Shown here one piece after another: positions 9,805-17,346 of a stretch of DNA of 64,000 nt. The stretch is from NCBI RefSeq assembly GCF_002866065.1, contig NZ_LNJZ01000005.1, positions 354,144-418,143 on the forward strand, given 5' to 3'. A program made the translations under genes and the position numbers. The notes below the pieces were generated by a model that saw only the letters and a program-made list of their open reading frames with translations, was not told the DNA's origin and ran no database searches. Source of the DNA: Thiopseudomonas denitrificans. Lineage in GTDB: Bacteria > Pseudomonadota > Gammaproteobacteria > Pseudomonadales > Pseudomonadaceae. Position 1 is the stretch's first letter, and each line of letters starts with the position of its first letter.

Positions 9805-10772
9805 TGACTTCCATCCGTTTGCTGACCGGCAGCTTGTTGCTGGCTGCCGGGCTGGCGTTGCACGGCTGCGGCAGCAAGCCGGCCAAGCGTGAGACCGTTG
9901 CCACCAAACCGGCACCATCGGCACCTTACAAACAGTCGAAGAATGACGGCGCCCCCTGGTGGGACAAGGACGTATCCGGTATTCCGGATGCCACGCCGAT
10001 GCCGCATTACGGGCCGGTCAAGGCTTCGCCCTATGTGGTGCTGGGCAAGAAGTACTATCCGATACAAAGCGCGCACAATTACCGGGAGAGCGGTACGGCA
10101 TCCTGGTATGGCACCAAGTTCCATGGCCTGCATACCGCCAACGGCGAAACCTATGATCTCTACGGCATGACCGCCGCGCACAAGACCCTGCCGCTGCCCA
10201 GCTACGTCAAGGTGACCAATCTGGACAATGGCCGCAGTGTCACCCTGCGCGTCAATGACCGCGGGCCGTTCTACTCCGACCGCATCATCGACCTGTCGTT
10301 TGCCGCCGCCAAGAAGCTCGGTTACGCCGAACAGGGCGTGGCCCGGGTCAAGGTCGAGGGCATCAACCCGGAGCAGTGGTGGGCCGAGCGCGGACAGAAA
10401 CCGCCGGTGGTGACGGGAACCGCACAAAAAGCACCTGAACCTGTACGGCAAACTGCTGTCGAGGTTTATGTGCCACCAGTTCAGCAGCATGCCGGCGCGT
10501 TGCTGCCGCTGGACGTGACGCCGCAGGCGGAAAGCCGTGGCATCTATTTGCAGGTGGGCGCCTTTGCCAACCCGGACGCCGCCCAGCTGCTGCGTGACAA
10601 GCTCGGTGCCGTGACGGCATCGCAGGTCAAGGTCAGTTCGGTGGTGCGTGACCAGCAGGTGCTGCACCGGGTGCGTATCGGGCCGCTATCGGATGCAAAA
10701 CAGGCTGACACCATCCGCCAGCAGGTCCAGCTGGCCGGGCTGGGCAGCCCGACACTGGTCAATATCGACTGA
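9804..10772 (+). CDS. rlpA: Septal ring lytic transglycosylase RlpA (lipoprotein)
   Basis: 322-aa outer-membrane lipoprotein. The signal peptide ends in a lipobox, LALHGC, with C22 as the lipidated residue. A double-psi beta-barrel domain follows (GTASWYG, then VRVNDRGPFYSDRIIDLS-like region), and a C-terminal SPOR domain starts near ESRGIYLQVGAF, which binds denuded glycan at the septum. In Pseudomonas RlpA cleaves stemless glycan strands. The start codon overlaps the mltB stop (TAATG). Confidence 0.95.
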   Translation: MTSIRLLTGSLLLAAGLALHGCGSKPAKRETVATKPAPSAPYKQSKNDGAPWWDKDVSGIPDATPMPHYGPVKASPYVVLGKKYYPIQSAHNYRESGTASWYGTKFHGLHTANGETYDLYGMTAAHKTLPLPSYVKVTNLDNGRSVTLRVNDRGPFYSDRIIDLSFAAAKKLGYAEQGVARVKVEGINPEQWWAERGQKPPVVTGTAQKAPEPVRQTAVEVYVPPVQQHAGALLPLDVTPQAESRGIYLQVGAFANPDAAQLLRDKLGAVTASQVKVSSVVRDQQVLHRVRIGPLSDAKQADTIRQQVQLAGLGSPTLVNID

Positions 10773-10823
10773 CTGGCAGTCAGACAAAGAACTTCAAGAA
10801 TTTCAGGATGTGGTGTGTAAAAA

Positions 10824-11987
10824 ATGATCGATTTGAAACAACTGGCACGTGTCGCACTGGTTACCGCTTCCGTGGTGTTTACCGGCTCGGTGGCTGCAGC
10901 GCAGGCTGCCATTCCGGCCATGCCGCCCTTGGCGGCCAAGTCTTATGTACTGATGGATGCGGCCACGGGCCAGGTTCTGGTTGAGCATAATGCCGACGAA
11001 GCGCTGCCCCCGGCCAGTCTGACCAAGCTGATGACGGCCTACATCGCCACCAAGGAAATCCGCAACGGCCAGATCGGCGAACAGGATCTGGTCACCGTCA
11101 GCGAGAAAGCCTGGCGCACCGGCGGTTCGCGCATGTTCATCGAGGTGGGCAAGCAGGTCTCGGTCGATGACCTGCTGCATGGCATCATCATCCAGTCCGG
11201 CAATGACGCCAGCGTGGCCATGGCCGAATATATCGCCGGCAGCGAAGAAGCCTTCGCCGACATGATGAACCAGCAGGCACGCAGCCTGCAGCTGCACAAC
11301 AGCTCGTTTCGCAATGCCACCGGCCTGCCGGACCCGGAGCATTATTCCTCGGCCCATGATATGGCCCGGCTGGCCCGCGCCATCATTGACGAAGATCCCG
11401 AGCATTACGCCATCTACGCGCAAAAGGAATTTCTCTGGAATGGCATCCGCCAGCAGAACCGCAACCTGCTGCTGTGGCGTGACAGCACCGTGGACGGCCT
11501 GAAAACCGGCCATACCGAAGAAGCCGGCTATTGCCTCGTGGCTTCGGCGGTACGCGATAACATGCGCCTGATTTCGGTGGTGTTTGGTGCGCGTGATGAA
11601 GCCAGCCGCGCTGCCGAGACGCAGAAATTGCTGACCTACGGTTTCCGTTTCTTTGAAAGCCGCACCTTTTACAAGAAGGGTGTGGCCCTGACGTCCGGAC
11701 AGGTCTGGAAAGGCAAACAGGCCCAGGTGGATGCCGGCCTGGCCAGCGACCTGTCACTGGTGGTGCCGCGTGGCAAGGCGGACAAGATGACAGCCGAAGC
11801 GGTCATGAACGACCGTCTTGTCGCTCCGGTCCGGGCCGGCCAGCCGCTGGGCAAGGTGGAAATCCGTCTTGATGGCGAGCTGCTGCACAGTGCTGATCTG
11901 GTCGCCCTCAATGACGTGGAGCAGGGCGGCATCTTCAAGCGTATCTGGGACAGCCTGCGCCTGTTCATCTTCAACCTGTTCAACTGA
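10824..11987 (+). CDS. dacA: D-alanyl-D-alanine carboxypeptidase (PBP5/6 type)
   Basis: Removes the terminal D-Ala from pentapeptides in the periplasm. The 387-aa precursor has a signal peptide (to about residue 27), the active-site motifs SLTK (65-68), SGN (125-127) and KTG (in GLKTGHTEEAG), the PBP5 beta-rich C-terminal domain, and a final amphipathic helix (FKRIWDSLRLFIFNLF) for membrane attachment. Sits between rlpA and ybeD as in Pseudomonas, where the orthologue is called dacC; dacA is used here for the PBP5/6 family. Confidence 0.95.
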   Translation: MIDLKQLARVALVTASVVFTGSVAAAQAAIPAMPPLAAKSYVLMDAATGQVLVEHNADEALPPASLTKLMTAYIATKEIRNGQIGEQDLVTVSEKAWRTGGSRMFIEVGKQVSVDDLLHGIIIQSGNDASVAMAEYIAGSEEAFADMMNQQARSLQLHNSSFRNATGLPDPEHYSSAHDMARLARAIIDEDPEHYAIYAQKEFLWNGIRQQNRNLLLWRDSTVDGLKTGHTEEAGYCLVASAVRDNMRLISVVFGARDEASRAAETQKLLTYGFRFFESRTFYKKGVALTSGQVWKGKQAQVDAGLASDLSLVVPRGKADKMTAEAVMNDRLVAPVRAGQPLGKVEIRLDGELLHSADLVALNDVEQGGIFKRIWDSLRLFIFNLFN

Positions 11988-11997
11988 GGAACCCGGC

Positions 11998-12297
11998 ATG
12001 CAAGTCAACATCACCGACCTGGGCGCGACGGCAGAAGAGCAGCCCAAAATCGAATTTCCCTGCGAACAGTATCCGGTCAAGATCATCGGCGATCACGGCG
12101 ACGACTATGTGCAGACCGTGCTGGATGTGGTGTGTGCCCATGCGCCGGAGTTCGACCCGGCCACCGCCGACCAGCAGCTGAGCAGCAACGGCCGCTTCTG
12201 CTCGGTACGGGTGCGCATCACGGCACACAGTGAAGAACATCTGAGCGGCCTCAACGAGGCCCTGCGCCAGACCGGCAAAGTCCGCATGGTGCTGTGA
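11998..12297 (+). CDS. ybeD: DUF493 family protein YbeD
   Basis: Small 99-aa ACT-like protein; [18 protein letters not shown] and the C-terminal [14 protein letters not shown] identify the YbeD/DUF493 family. Its role is unresolved, but it is nearly always located between dacA and lipB, suggesting a link with lipoate synthesis or envelope growth. TGAGGA lies well placed before the ATG. The stop overlaps the lipB start. Confidence 0.93.
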   Translation: MQVNITDLGATAEEQPKIEFPCEQYPVKIIGDHGDDYVQTVLDVVCAHAPEFDPATADQQLSSNGRFCSVRVRITAHSEEHLSGLNEALRQTGKVRMVL

Positions 12298-12983
12298 TGG
12301 AGCATCCGCTGCGGGTGCGCTGGCTGGGCCGGGTCGACTACGAGCCGGCCTGGCATGCCATGCAGGACTTCACCGACCGGCGTGACGCCGAAACACCCGA
12401 CGAGATCTGGCTGCTGGAGCACCCGCCGGTTTTCACCCAGGGGCAGGCCGGCAAGGCCGAGCACCTGCTGTTTCCTGGCGATATTCCGGTGGTGCAGGTG
12501 GACCGTGGCGGCCAGGTCACCTACCATGGTCCGGGCCAGCTGGTTGCCTATATCCTGATCGACGTGCGCCGGCAGGGCGTCGGCGTGAGGGATCTGGTCA
12601 GCTTGATTGAAAACAGCCTGGTGCAGCTGCTGGCCGGCTATAATGTGACATCCCGTGCCAAAGCCGACGCACCGGGCGTCTATGTGAATGATGCCAAGAT
12701 TGCCTCGCTTGGCCTGCGTATCCGTCGCGGCTGTTCCTTTCATGGCCTGGCGCTCAATGTCGCCATGGATCTTGAGCCGTTTCGCCGCATCAATCCCTGC
12801 GGCTATCAGGGCCTGCGCATGACGCAACTGGCTGACGAAACCGGTATCGCGACAAGTGTTGAACAGGCGGGACGCGAGCTGGCCACTATCCTGGCCGGCG
12901 CCCTGGGGCATTCAACCCATGAATTTTTAACAGGTGAAATAGACAGTCATGAGCGAACAACCTGCAGCGGCAACCCGCCGTAG
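12297..12983 (+). CDS. lipB: Octanoyl-[acyl-carrier-protein]-protein N-octanoyltransferase
   Basis: Moves octanoate from acyl carrier protein to lipoyl domains, the first step of lipoate synthesis. The family motif [13 protein letters not shown] is present; the catalytic pair is K134 (in DAKIASLG) and C168 (in INPCGYQG). The ATG at 12297 overlaps the ybeD stop by one base; a GTG directly before it is an equivalent alternative. The gene runs 35 nt into lipA, so its last residues are encoded on top of the lipA N-terminus. Confidence 0.95.
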   Translation: MEHPLRVRWLGRVDYEPAWHAMQDFTDRRDAETPDEIWLLEHPPVFTQGQAGKAEHLLFPGDIPVVQVDRGGQVTYHGPGQLVAYILIDVRRQGVGVRDLVSLIENSLVQLLAGYNVTSRAKADAPGVYVNDAKIASLGLRIRRGCSFHGLALNVAMDLEPFRRINPCGYQGLRMTQLADETGIATSVEQAGRELATILAGALGHSTHEFLTGEIDSHERTTCSGNPP

Positions 12984-13929
12984 TGCTGTAGAAACCGGCG
13001 TCAAACTCCGTGGTGCCGACAAGCTGGCGCGCATTCCGGTCAAGGTGATCCCTGCCGATGAAGTGCTGCGCAAGCCGGACTGGATTCGCGTCAAGGTACC
13101 GGTGTCTCCGGAAGTCGAAGGTATCAAGCAAACCTTGCGCAAGCACAAGTTGCACAGCGTATGCGAGGAAGCTTCCTGCCCGAACCTGGGCGAGTGTTTC
13201 TCCAGCGGTACGGCAACCTTCATGATCATGGGCGACATCTGCACCCGCCGCTGTCCGTTCTGCGACGTCGGTCATGGCCGCCCGAATCCGCTGGATGTCA
13301 ACGAGCCGGTCAACCTGGCCCGTGCAATTGCCGACATGCGTCTGCGCTATGTGGTGATCACCTCGGTGGACCGTGACGACCTGCGTGATGGCGGTGCCCA
13401 GCACTTTGCCGATTGCGTACGCGAAATTCGCGCCCTGTCACCGACAATCCAGATCGAGACGCTGGTGCCCGACTACCGTGGCCGCATGGATATCGCGCTG
13501 GAAATCACCGCCGCCACGCCGCCGGACGTGTTCAATCACAACCTGGAAACCGTGCCCCGTCTGTACCGTGCGGCGCGACCCGGTTCCGACTTCGAATGGT
13601 CGCTGGATTTACTGGAGCGCTTCAAGCAGCTGGTGCCGCATGTGCCGACCAAGTCCGGCCTGATGCTGGGGCTGGGCGAGACCGACGAGGAAGTGATCGA
13701 GGTCATGCAGCGCATGCGCGAGCACAACATCGACATGCTGACGCTCGGTCAGTATCTGCAGCCCTCGCGTGACCACATGCCGGTGCAGCGCTATGTACAC
13801 CCGGACACCTTTGCCTGGTTTGCCGACGAAGGCATGAAAATGGGCTTCAAGAATGTCGCCTCCGGCCCGCTGGTACGCTCCTCGTACCATGCCGACCAGC
13901 AATCCGGAGATCTGCTGCAGGAAGGCTGA
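12949..13929 (+). CDS. lipA: Lipoyl synthase
   Basis: Radical-SAM enzyme that inserts two sulfurs into protein-bound octanoate. Both iron-sulfur ligand sets are visible: the auxiliary cluster cysteines C72, C77 and C83 ([12 protein letters not shown]) and the radical-SAM triad C98, C102, C105 (CTRRCPFC). The length, 326 aa, is normal. ACAGGTGA precedes the ATG. The gene closes the conserved run that began at proA and is followed by a palindromic terminator. Confidence 0.97.
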   Translation: MSEQPAAATRRSAVETGVKLRGADKLARIPVKVIPADEVLRKPDWIRVKVPVSPEVEGIKQTLRKHKLHSVCEEASCPNLGECFSSGTATFMIMGDICTRRCPFCDVGHGRPNPLDVNEPVNLARAIADMRLRYVVITSVDRDDLRDGGAQHFADCVREIRALSPTIQIETLVPDYRGRMDIALEITAATPPDVFNHNLETVPRLYRAARPGSDFEWSLDLLERFKQLVPHVPTKSGLMLGLGETDEEVIEVMQRMREHNIDMLTLGQYLQPSRDHMPVQRYVHPDTFAWFADEGMKMGFKNVASGPLVRSSYHADQQSGDLLQEG

Positions 13930-13986
13930 CCGGCCTTTCCGATAGGCGGGGCTTGCGCTCTGCGAGTCCCGATTTTGATCAGTGCC

Positions 13987-14024
13987 ACAAGACGAAGCCC
14001 GCAAATTTGCGGGCTTCGTCTTGT
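13987..14024. terminator. Perfect 38-nt palindromic bidirectional terminator
   Basis: Two 19-nt arms are exact reverse complements with no spacer; the central AAATTT would form the loop, leaving a GC-rich 16-bp stem. It lies between the converging lipA and yghU-like genes and can act in both directions. Confidence 0.75.
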
Positions 14025-14048
14025 CCGGGCCTTGGCTGCCGGGGTGGA

Positions 14049-14882
14049 TCAAACCAAACCGTCAAAATCTGCCGCGCTGTGGCGCTCGCGCAGTCCGCCT
14101 TCGCCACGGTTGACCAGCCGGCCACGCTGTACTCCAGGGCGTTTGGCGATCTGCTCCTGCCAGCGCAATACATGGGTGTATTCGTGGGCCTGCAGAAACT
14201 CGGCCGCATCGTACACCGCACCGGTCGCCACACCACCGTACCAGGGCCAGATTGCCATGTCGGCAATGCTGTATTCGTCGCCGGCCATGTAGCGGTTGTC
14301 GGCCAGATGCCGGTTCAGCACGTCCAGCTGGCGCTTGGCTTCCATGGTGAAGCGGTTGATGGCGTATTCGTATTTTTCGCCGGCATAGACATAGAAATGA
14401 CCAAAGCCGCCACCCAGATAGGGTGCCGCGCCCATCTGCCAGAACAGCCAGTTCAGGCAACGGGTGCGTCCGGCATGGTCCGCAGGGATGAAATGGCCGA
14501 ACTTCTCCGCCAGATACAGCAGGATCGAGCCGGACTCGAACACCGGCAGCGCCGGGTTGACACTTCGGTCCAGCAGGGCAGGGATCTTCGAGTTGGGGTT
14601 GATGGCGACAAAGTCACTGCCGAACTGGTCGCCCTTGCCGATATCGATCAGCCAGGCATCATATTCGGCTCCGGTAACGCCCAGTTCCAGCAGCTCTTCC
14701 AGCATGATGGCCGCTTTCTGGCCGTTGGGCGTGGCCAGCGAATACAGCTGCAGCGGGTGCTGGCCAACCGGCAGTTCCTGTTCAAAACGCGCACCGGCCG
14801 TGGGGCGGTTGATGCTGGCATACTTGTTGTCGTCCTTCTCTTCATGCTGCCAGATCCGGGGCGGGGTGTAGGCTGTGTTCAT
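14049..14882 (-). CDS. yghU: Glutathione S-transferase family protein, YghU type
   Basis: 277-aa protein with a thioredoxin-fold N-terminal half and an all-helical C-terminal half. The long N-terminal lead (PPRIWQHEEKDDNKYASINRP), then LYSLATPNGQKAAIMLEEL, NPNSKIPALLD and FESGSILLYLAEK match the YghU/YfcG-related disulfide-bond oxidoreductases, which use glutathione to reduce peroxides and disulfides. AAGGAG lies upstream of the ATG on the minus strand. The gene converges on lipA. Confidence 0.9.
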   Translation of the reverse strand: MNTAYTPPRIWQHEEKDDNKYASINRPTAGARFEQELPVGQHPLQLYSLATPNGQKAAIMLEELLELGVTGAEYDAWLIDIGKGDQFGSDFVAINPNSKIPALLDRSVNPALPVFESGSILLYLAEKFGHFIPADHAGRTRCLNWLFWQMGAAPYLGGGFGHFYVYAGEKYEYAINRFTMEAKRQLDVLNRHLADNRYMAGDEYSIADMAIWPWYGGVATGAVYDAAEFLQAHEYTHVLRWQEQIAKRPGVQRGRLVNRGEGGLRERHSAADFDGLV

Positions 14883-15401
14883 GATTCGGTGCTCCTTGTA
14901 GTGGGCAAGCAGGATGCGGAGATGTTGCCATCGCTACTGCTTGTAGTGATTTCGCAGGCGGGTGCCCCCACGCCTGTCCAACAGTGCATGCATCAAGACT
15001 AGCAGAGCCGCCCGTCCGGACATAATGCAAAGATGCTAACAGCCATGCTTGTTGTGATGACATGGCACAAACGAAACCGGCTGATTGCATGGAGTTTGTG
15101 GCAGTGCCTTGGCTGCAGCTTCTAGTGGCCTGAACGGCTAGTTCGTTAACTCAAGTTCGGATGGCTGAGGTTTCGAGGCAAGGCGCTGTGACGAGTCATA
15201 GCGGGGCTATGGCGAGGAACAGCAACGCAGCATCGGAGCCTCAGACGCCGAAATTGACTAATGAAATTAGTCGTACAGGCCACTAGCTGCCTGATGGCCG
15301 CCAATGTCCTGATAGGTAAAGTAGCGGTAAACGGTACGGCCCGCTGGCCGTAATCCGCTATGCTATGCCGCATTTGCACAGGCAGGTACGGGAGAAACCA
15401 G
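14883..15401. other. Intergenic region between yghU and the efflux gene
   Basis: This 519-nt stretch holds no credible gene. Its main content is the 165-bp palindromic element at 15122-15286. The flanks show no terminator or strong promoter. Confidence 0.6.
15122..15286. repeat. 165-bp imperfect palindrome, MITE-like element
   Basis: The ends are exact inverted repeats (CTAGTGGCCTG and CAGGCCACTAG). Homology between the arms continues inward (for example CTGAGG with CCTCAG) to a centre at 15204, where CATAGC and GCTATG flank GGG. The centre is at the exact midpoint of the element. Such long palindromes without a transposase resemble miniature inverted-repeat elements. No clear target duplication is seen, but GCAGCT/AGCTGC continues the palindrome outside the ends with a 3-nt bulge. 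Confidence 0.65.
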
Positions 15402-16793
15402 GTGTTGAAAACAGGTGTTGCATTGGTGGTCATGCTGGCCGTGTCAGGCTGCATGCTCGGCCCGGATTACGTACGGCCGGAGCAGGCAGTGCCGGAAGCC
15501 TTTGCGGCAGCGGACGGCTGGAAAGTCGCCCAGCCGGGCCGGGCCGATGCCGGCAACTGGTGGGCAAACTTTGATGATCCGGTACTGGCCGCACTGTTGC
15601 AGCAACTGGAACAGGACAACCAGAACCTGATCGCCGCCGAAGCGGCCTGGCGCGAAGCGCGGGCCGCGCTGGGCGGCAGCCGCTCGGCGCTGTATCCGCA
15701 GCTGGACGCGCAAGCCGGTGATACCCGCGCGCAACAGGCCGGTGGCGACATCGGCAACAATCGTAATGTCCAGCTCGGCCTGGGCTGGCAACTGGATGTA
15801 TGGGGGCAAGTACGCCGCCAGGTGGAAGCCGGCCAGGCCCGGCTGGACGCCAGTGCTGCCGACTGGGCGGCACTGCGGTTGAGCCAGCAAAGTCTGCTGG
15901 CGCAAAACTACATCCAGCTGCGCAGCCTGGATGAGCAGCTGCGCATTACCGCTGCCAATATCGATGCCTACCAGCGGGTGCTGCGCATCAGTGAAAATCG
16001 CTACCAGGCGGGCATGGTAACCCGTGCCGATGTCAGCCAGGCGCTGACCCAGCTGAAAAGCACCGAGGCTCAGCAGCTCGACCTGCACAGCCAGCGGGCA
16101 CGCAGCGCCCATGCCATTGCCGTGCTGCTCGGCCGGCCGGCCAGCGGCTTCGGGCTGGCAGCTGTTGACGGGTTGCCGGCCATGCCGGCGCTGCCGCAAA
16201 CCCTGCCGTCCAGCCTGCTTGAGCGCCGCCCGGACATTGCCGCCGCCGAGCAGCGGGTGATGGCCGCCAATGCCGAGATCGGCGTGGCCAAAACCGCCTA
16301 TTTTCCCACCTTCGGCTTCAGTGCCAGCGGCGGCTACCGTGCCGATGCCTGGTCGGGTCTGATCAGCACGCCCAACCGCTTCTGGTCCTTGGGGCCGCAG
16401 CTTGACCTGCGCCTGTTTGATGCCGGTGCCCGGCGGGCCAAACTGCAGCAGGCCGAGGCGGCCTATGACCAGCAGGTTGCCGGCTATCGCCAGGCCACCC
16501 TGGAAGCCATTGCCGAAGTTGAAGATACCCTGGTGCAACTGGCCAGCCTGGAGCAGGAATATGCCGTTCAGGCCGAAGCGCTGGAATCGGCCCGCGATGC
16601 CTTGCGCCTGATCGAAAACCAGTATGCCGCCGGTCTGGTCGACTTTACGGTGGTCAGCAATGCCATGACCACTGCCCACAGTGCCGAGCGTACCTTGCTT
16701 GGCTTGCAGGCCAGCCGCCTGACCGCCAGCGTGCAACTGATCAGCGCGCTGGGCGGTGGCTGGGATGCTGCTGATACTCCCACGGCGCAATAG
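15402..16793 (+). CDS. NodT/OprM-type outer-membrane efflux lipoprotein
   Basis: 463-aa TolC-like channel of the NodT family. The signal peptide ends in a lipobox (LAVSGC, lipidated C17) followed by MLGPDYVRPE, typical of OprM/OpmB-like lipoproteins. Two homologous halves of long helices and short beta strands follow. The GTG at 15402 is chosen because GGGAG lies before it and it gives a complete lipoprotein signal. No inner-membrane pump or adaptor adjoins it. It may serve the channel-less RND pump at 39-46 kb, but that is inference. Confidence 0.9.
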   Translation: MLKTGVALVVMLAVSGCMLGPDYVRPEQAVPEAFAAADGWKVAQPGRADAGNWWANFDDPVLAALLQQLEQDNQNLIAAEAAWREARAALGGSRSALYPQLDAQAGDTRAQQAGGDIGNNRNVQLGLGWQLDVWGQVRRQVEAGQARLDASAADWAALRLSQQSLLAQNYIQLRSLDEQLRITAANIDAYQRVLRISENRYQAGMVTRADVSQALTQLKSTEAQQLDLHSQRARSAHAIAVLLGRPASGFGLAAVDGLPAMPALPQTLPSSLLERRPDIAAAEQRVMAANAEIGVAKTAYFPTFGFSASGGYRADAWSGLISTPNRFWSLGPQLDLRLFDAGARRAKLQQAEAAYDQQVAGYRQATLEAIAEVEDTLVQLASLEQEYAVQAEALESARDALRLIENQYAAGLVDFTVVSNAMTTAHSAERTLLGLQASRLTASVQLISALGGGWDAADTPTAQ

Positions 16794-17062
16794 CAGCTTT
16801 AGCTTGTCTCCGGGGTTATTAAACCGCTTTGAAACCGCCTGAATATGGGCGTTGTGCGATGTTTTTTCAGCAGCATGCTTATTGTTGTGCACACCCATTA
16901 TAAAGTGGCTGAGCGGTCAGGGCTTGACTTCCGGATTTTTTATTTGCAGTTGTCATGCTGATGTAAGTCATTGATTTGCAATAAATAGATGCGGGTGATC
17001 AGAAAATAGCCAGATTGTTTAACGGCCTTGAGTTCAGGTCACCAGCCGGACTTTTCATCAGA

Positions 17063-17097
17063 TCATCCACAGGGTTATCCACAGCTATTGTGGATTG
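17063..17097. promoter_or_regulatory. Cluster of DnaA-box-like sequences
   Basis: TTATCCACA at 17075-17083 is an exact DnaA box. TCATCCACA at 17063-17071 differs by one base, and TGTGGATTG at 17089-17097 is an inverted copy with two mismatches. Nothing else suggests a replication origin. Confidence 0.4.
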
Positions 17098-17143
17098 CTG
17101 ATTTACTAGTAGCAGACTGAGCTACTCTCTCCGGTGCCTCAGT

Positions 17144-17165
17144 GTAGGTCCGAATTTATTCGGAC
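17144..17165 (+). repeat. REP-type palindrome (copy 1)
   Basis: GTAGGT-type head followed by an 18-nt palindrome (8-nt arms GTCCGAAT and ATTCGGAC around TT). The head-plus-hairpin layout matches repetitive extragenic palindromes of Pseudomonas. Confidence 0.65.
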
Positions 17166-17198
17166 AGCTGTTGGGAAACCTAGGTGATGAGCGTCATG

Positions 17199-17214
17199 TG
17201 CGAATGAATTCGCA
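17199..17214 (-). repeat. REP-type palindrome (copy 2, inverted)
   Basis: TGCGAAT and ATTCGCA form arms around GA. On the minus strand the sequence resembles copy 1, so the two copies form an inverted pair about 35 nt apart. Confidence 0.5.
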
Positions 17215-17346
17215 GACGGGAGCGATATGCTTTGATGCAGCCTCAGGGGTAAGCCCCTTCGCACAGTTGTTTGTAGCAGCAGTTTTCCCGTTGCCGCCAC
17301 TTTCTGCGACAATAGCCCCTTTTCAGTTGTCCGGTCTTTCCATTCC

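Larger units (their letters stand above)
16794..17346. other. AT-richer intergenic region upstream of hrpA
   Basis: This 553-nt gap has no convincing gene. It contains three DnaA-box-like 9-mers (17063-17097), a small hairpin (AGTAGC 17108-17113 with GCTACT 17121-17126) and two REP-type palindromes (17144-17165 and 17199-17214). No promoter of high quality was found for hrpA. Confidence 0.55.

Noticed and set aside
13953-15002. Plus-strand open frame opposite yghU
   Set aside because: It reads through the palindromic terminator and has no family match, whereas the minus strand encodes a clear GST.
17063-17097. Possible replication origin at the DnaA boxes
   Set aside because: No dnaA, dnaN, rpmH, parAB or gidA nearby and only three boxes, two of them imperfect.
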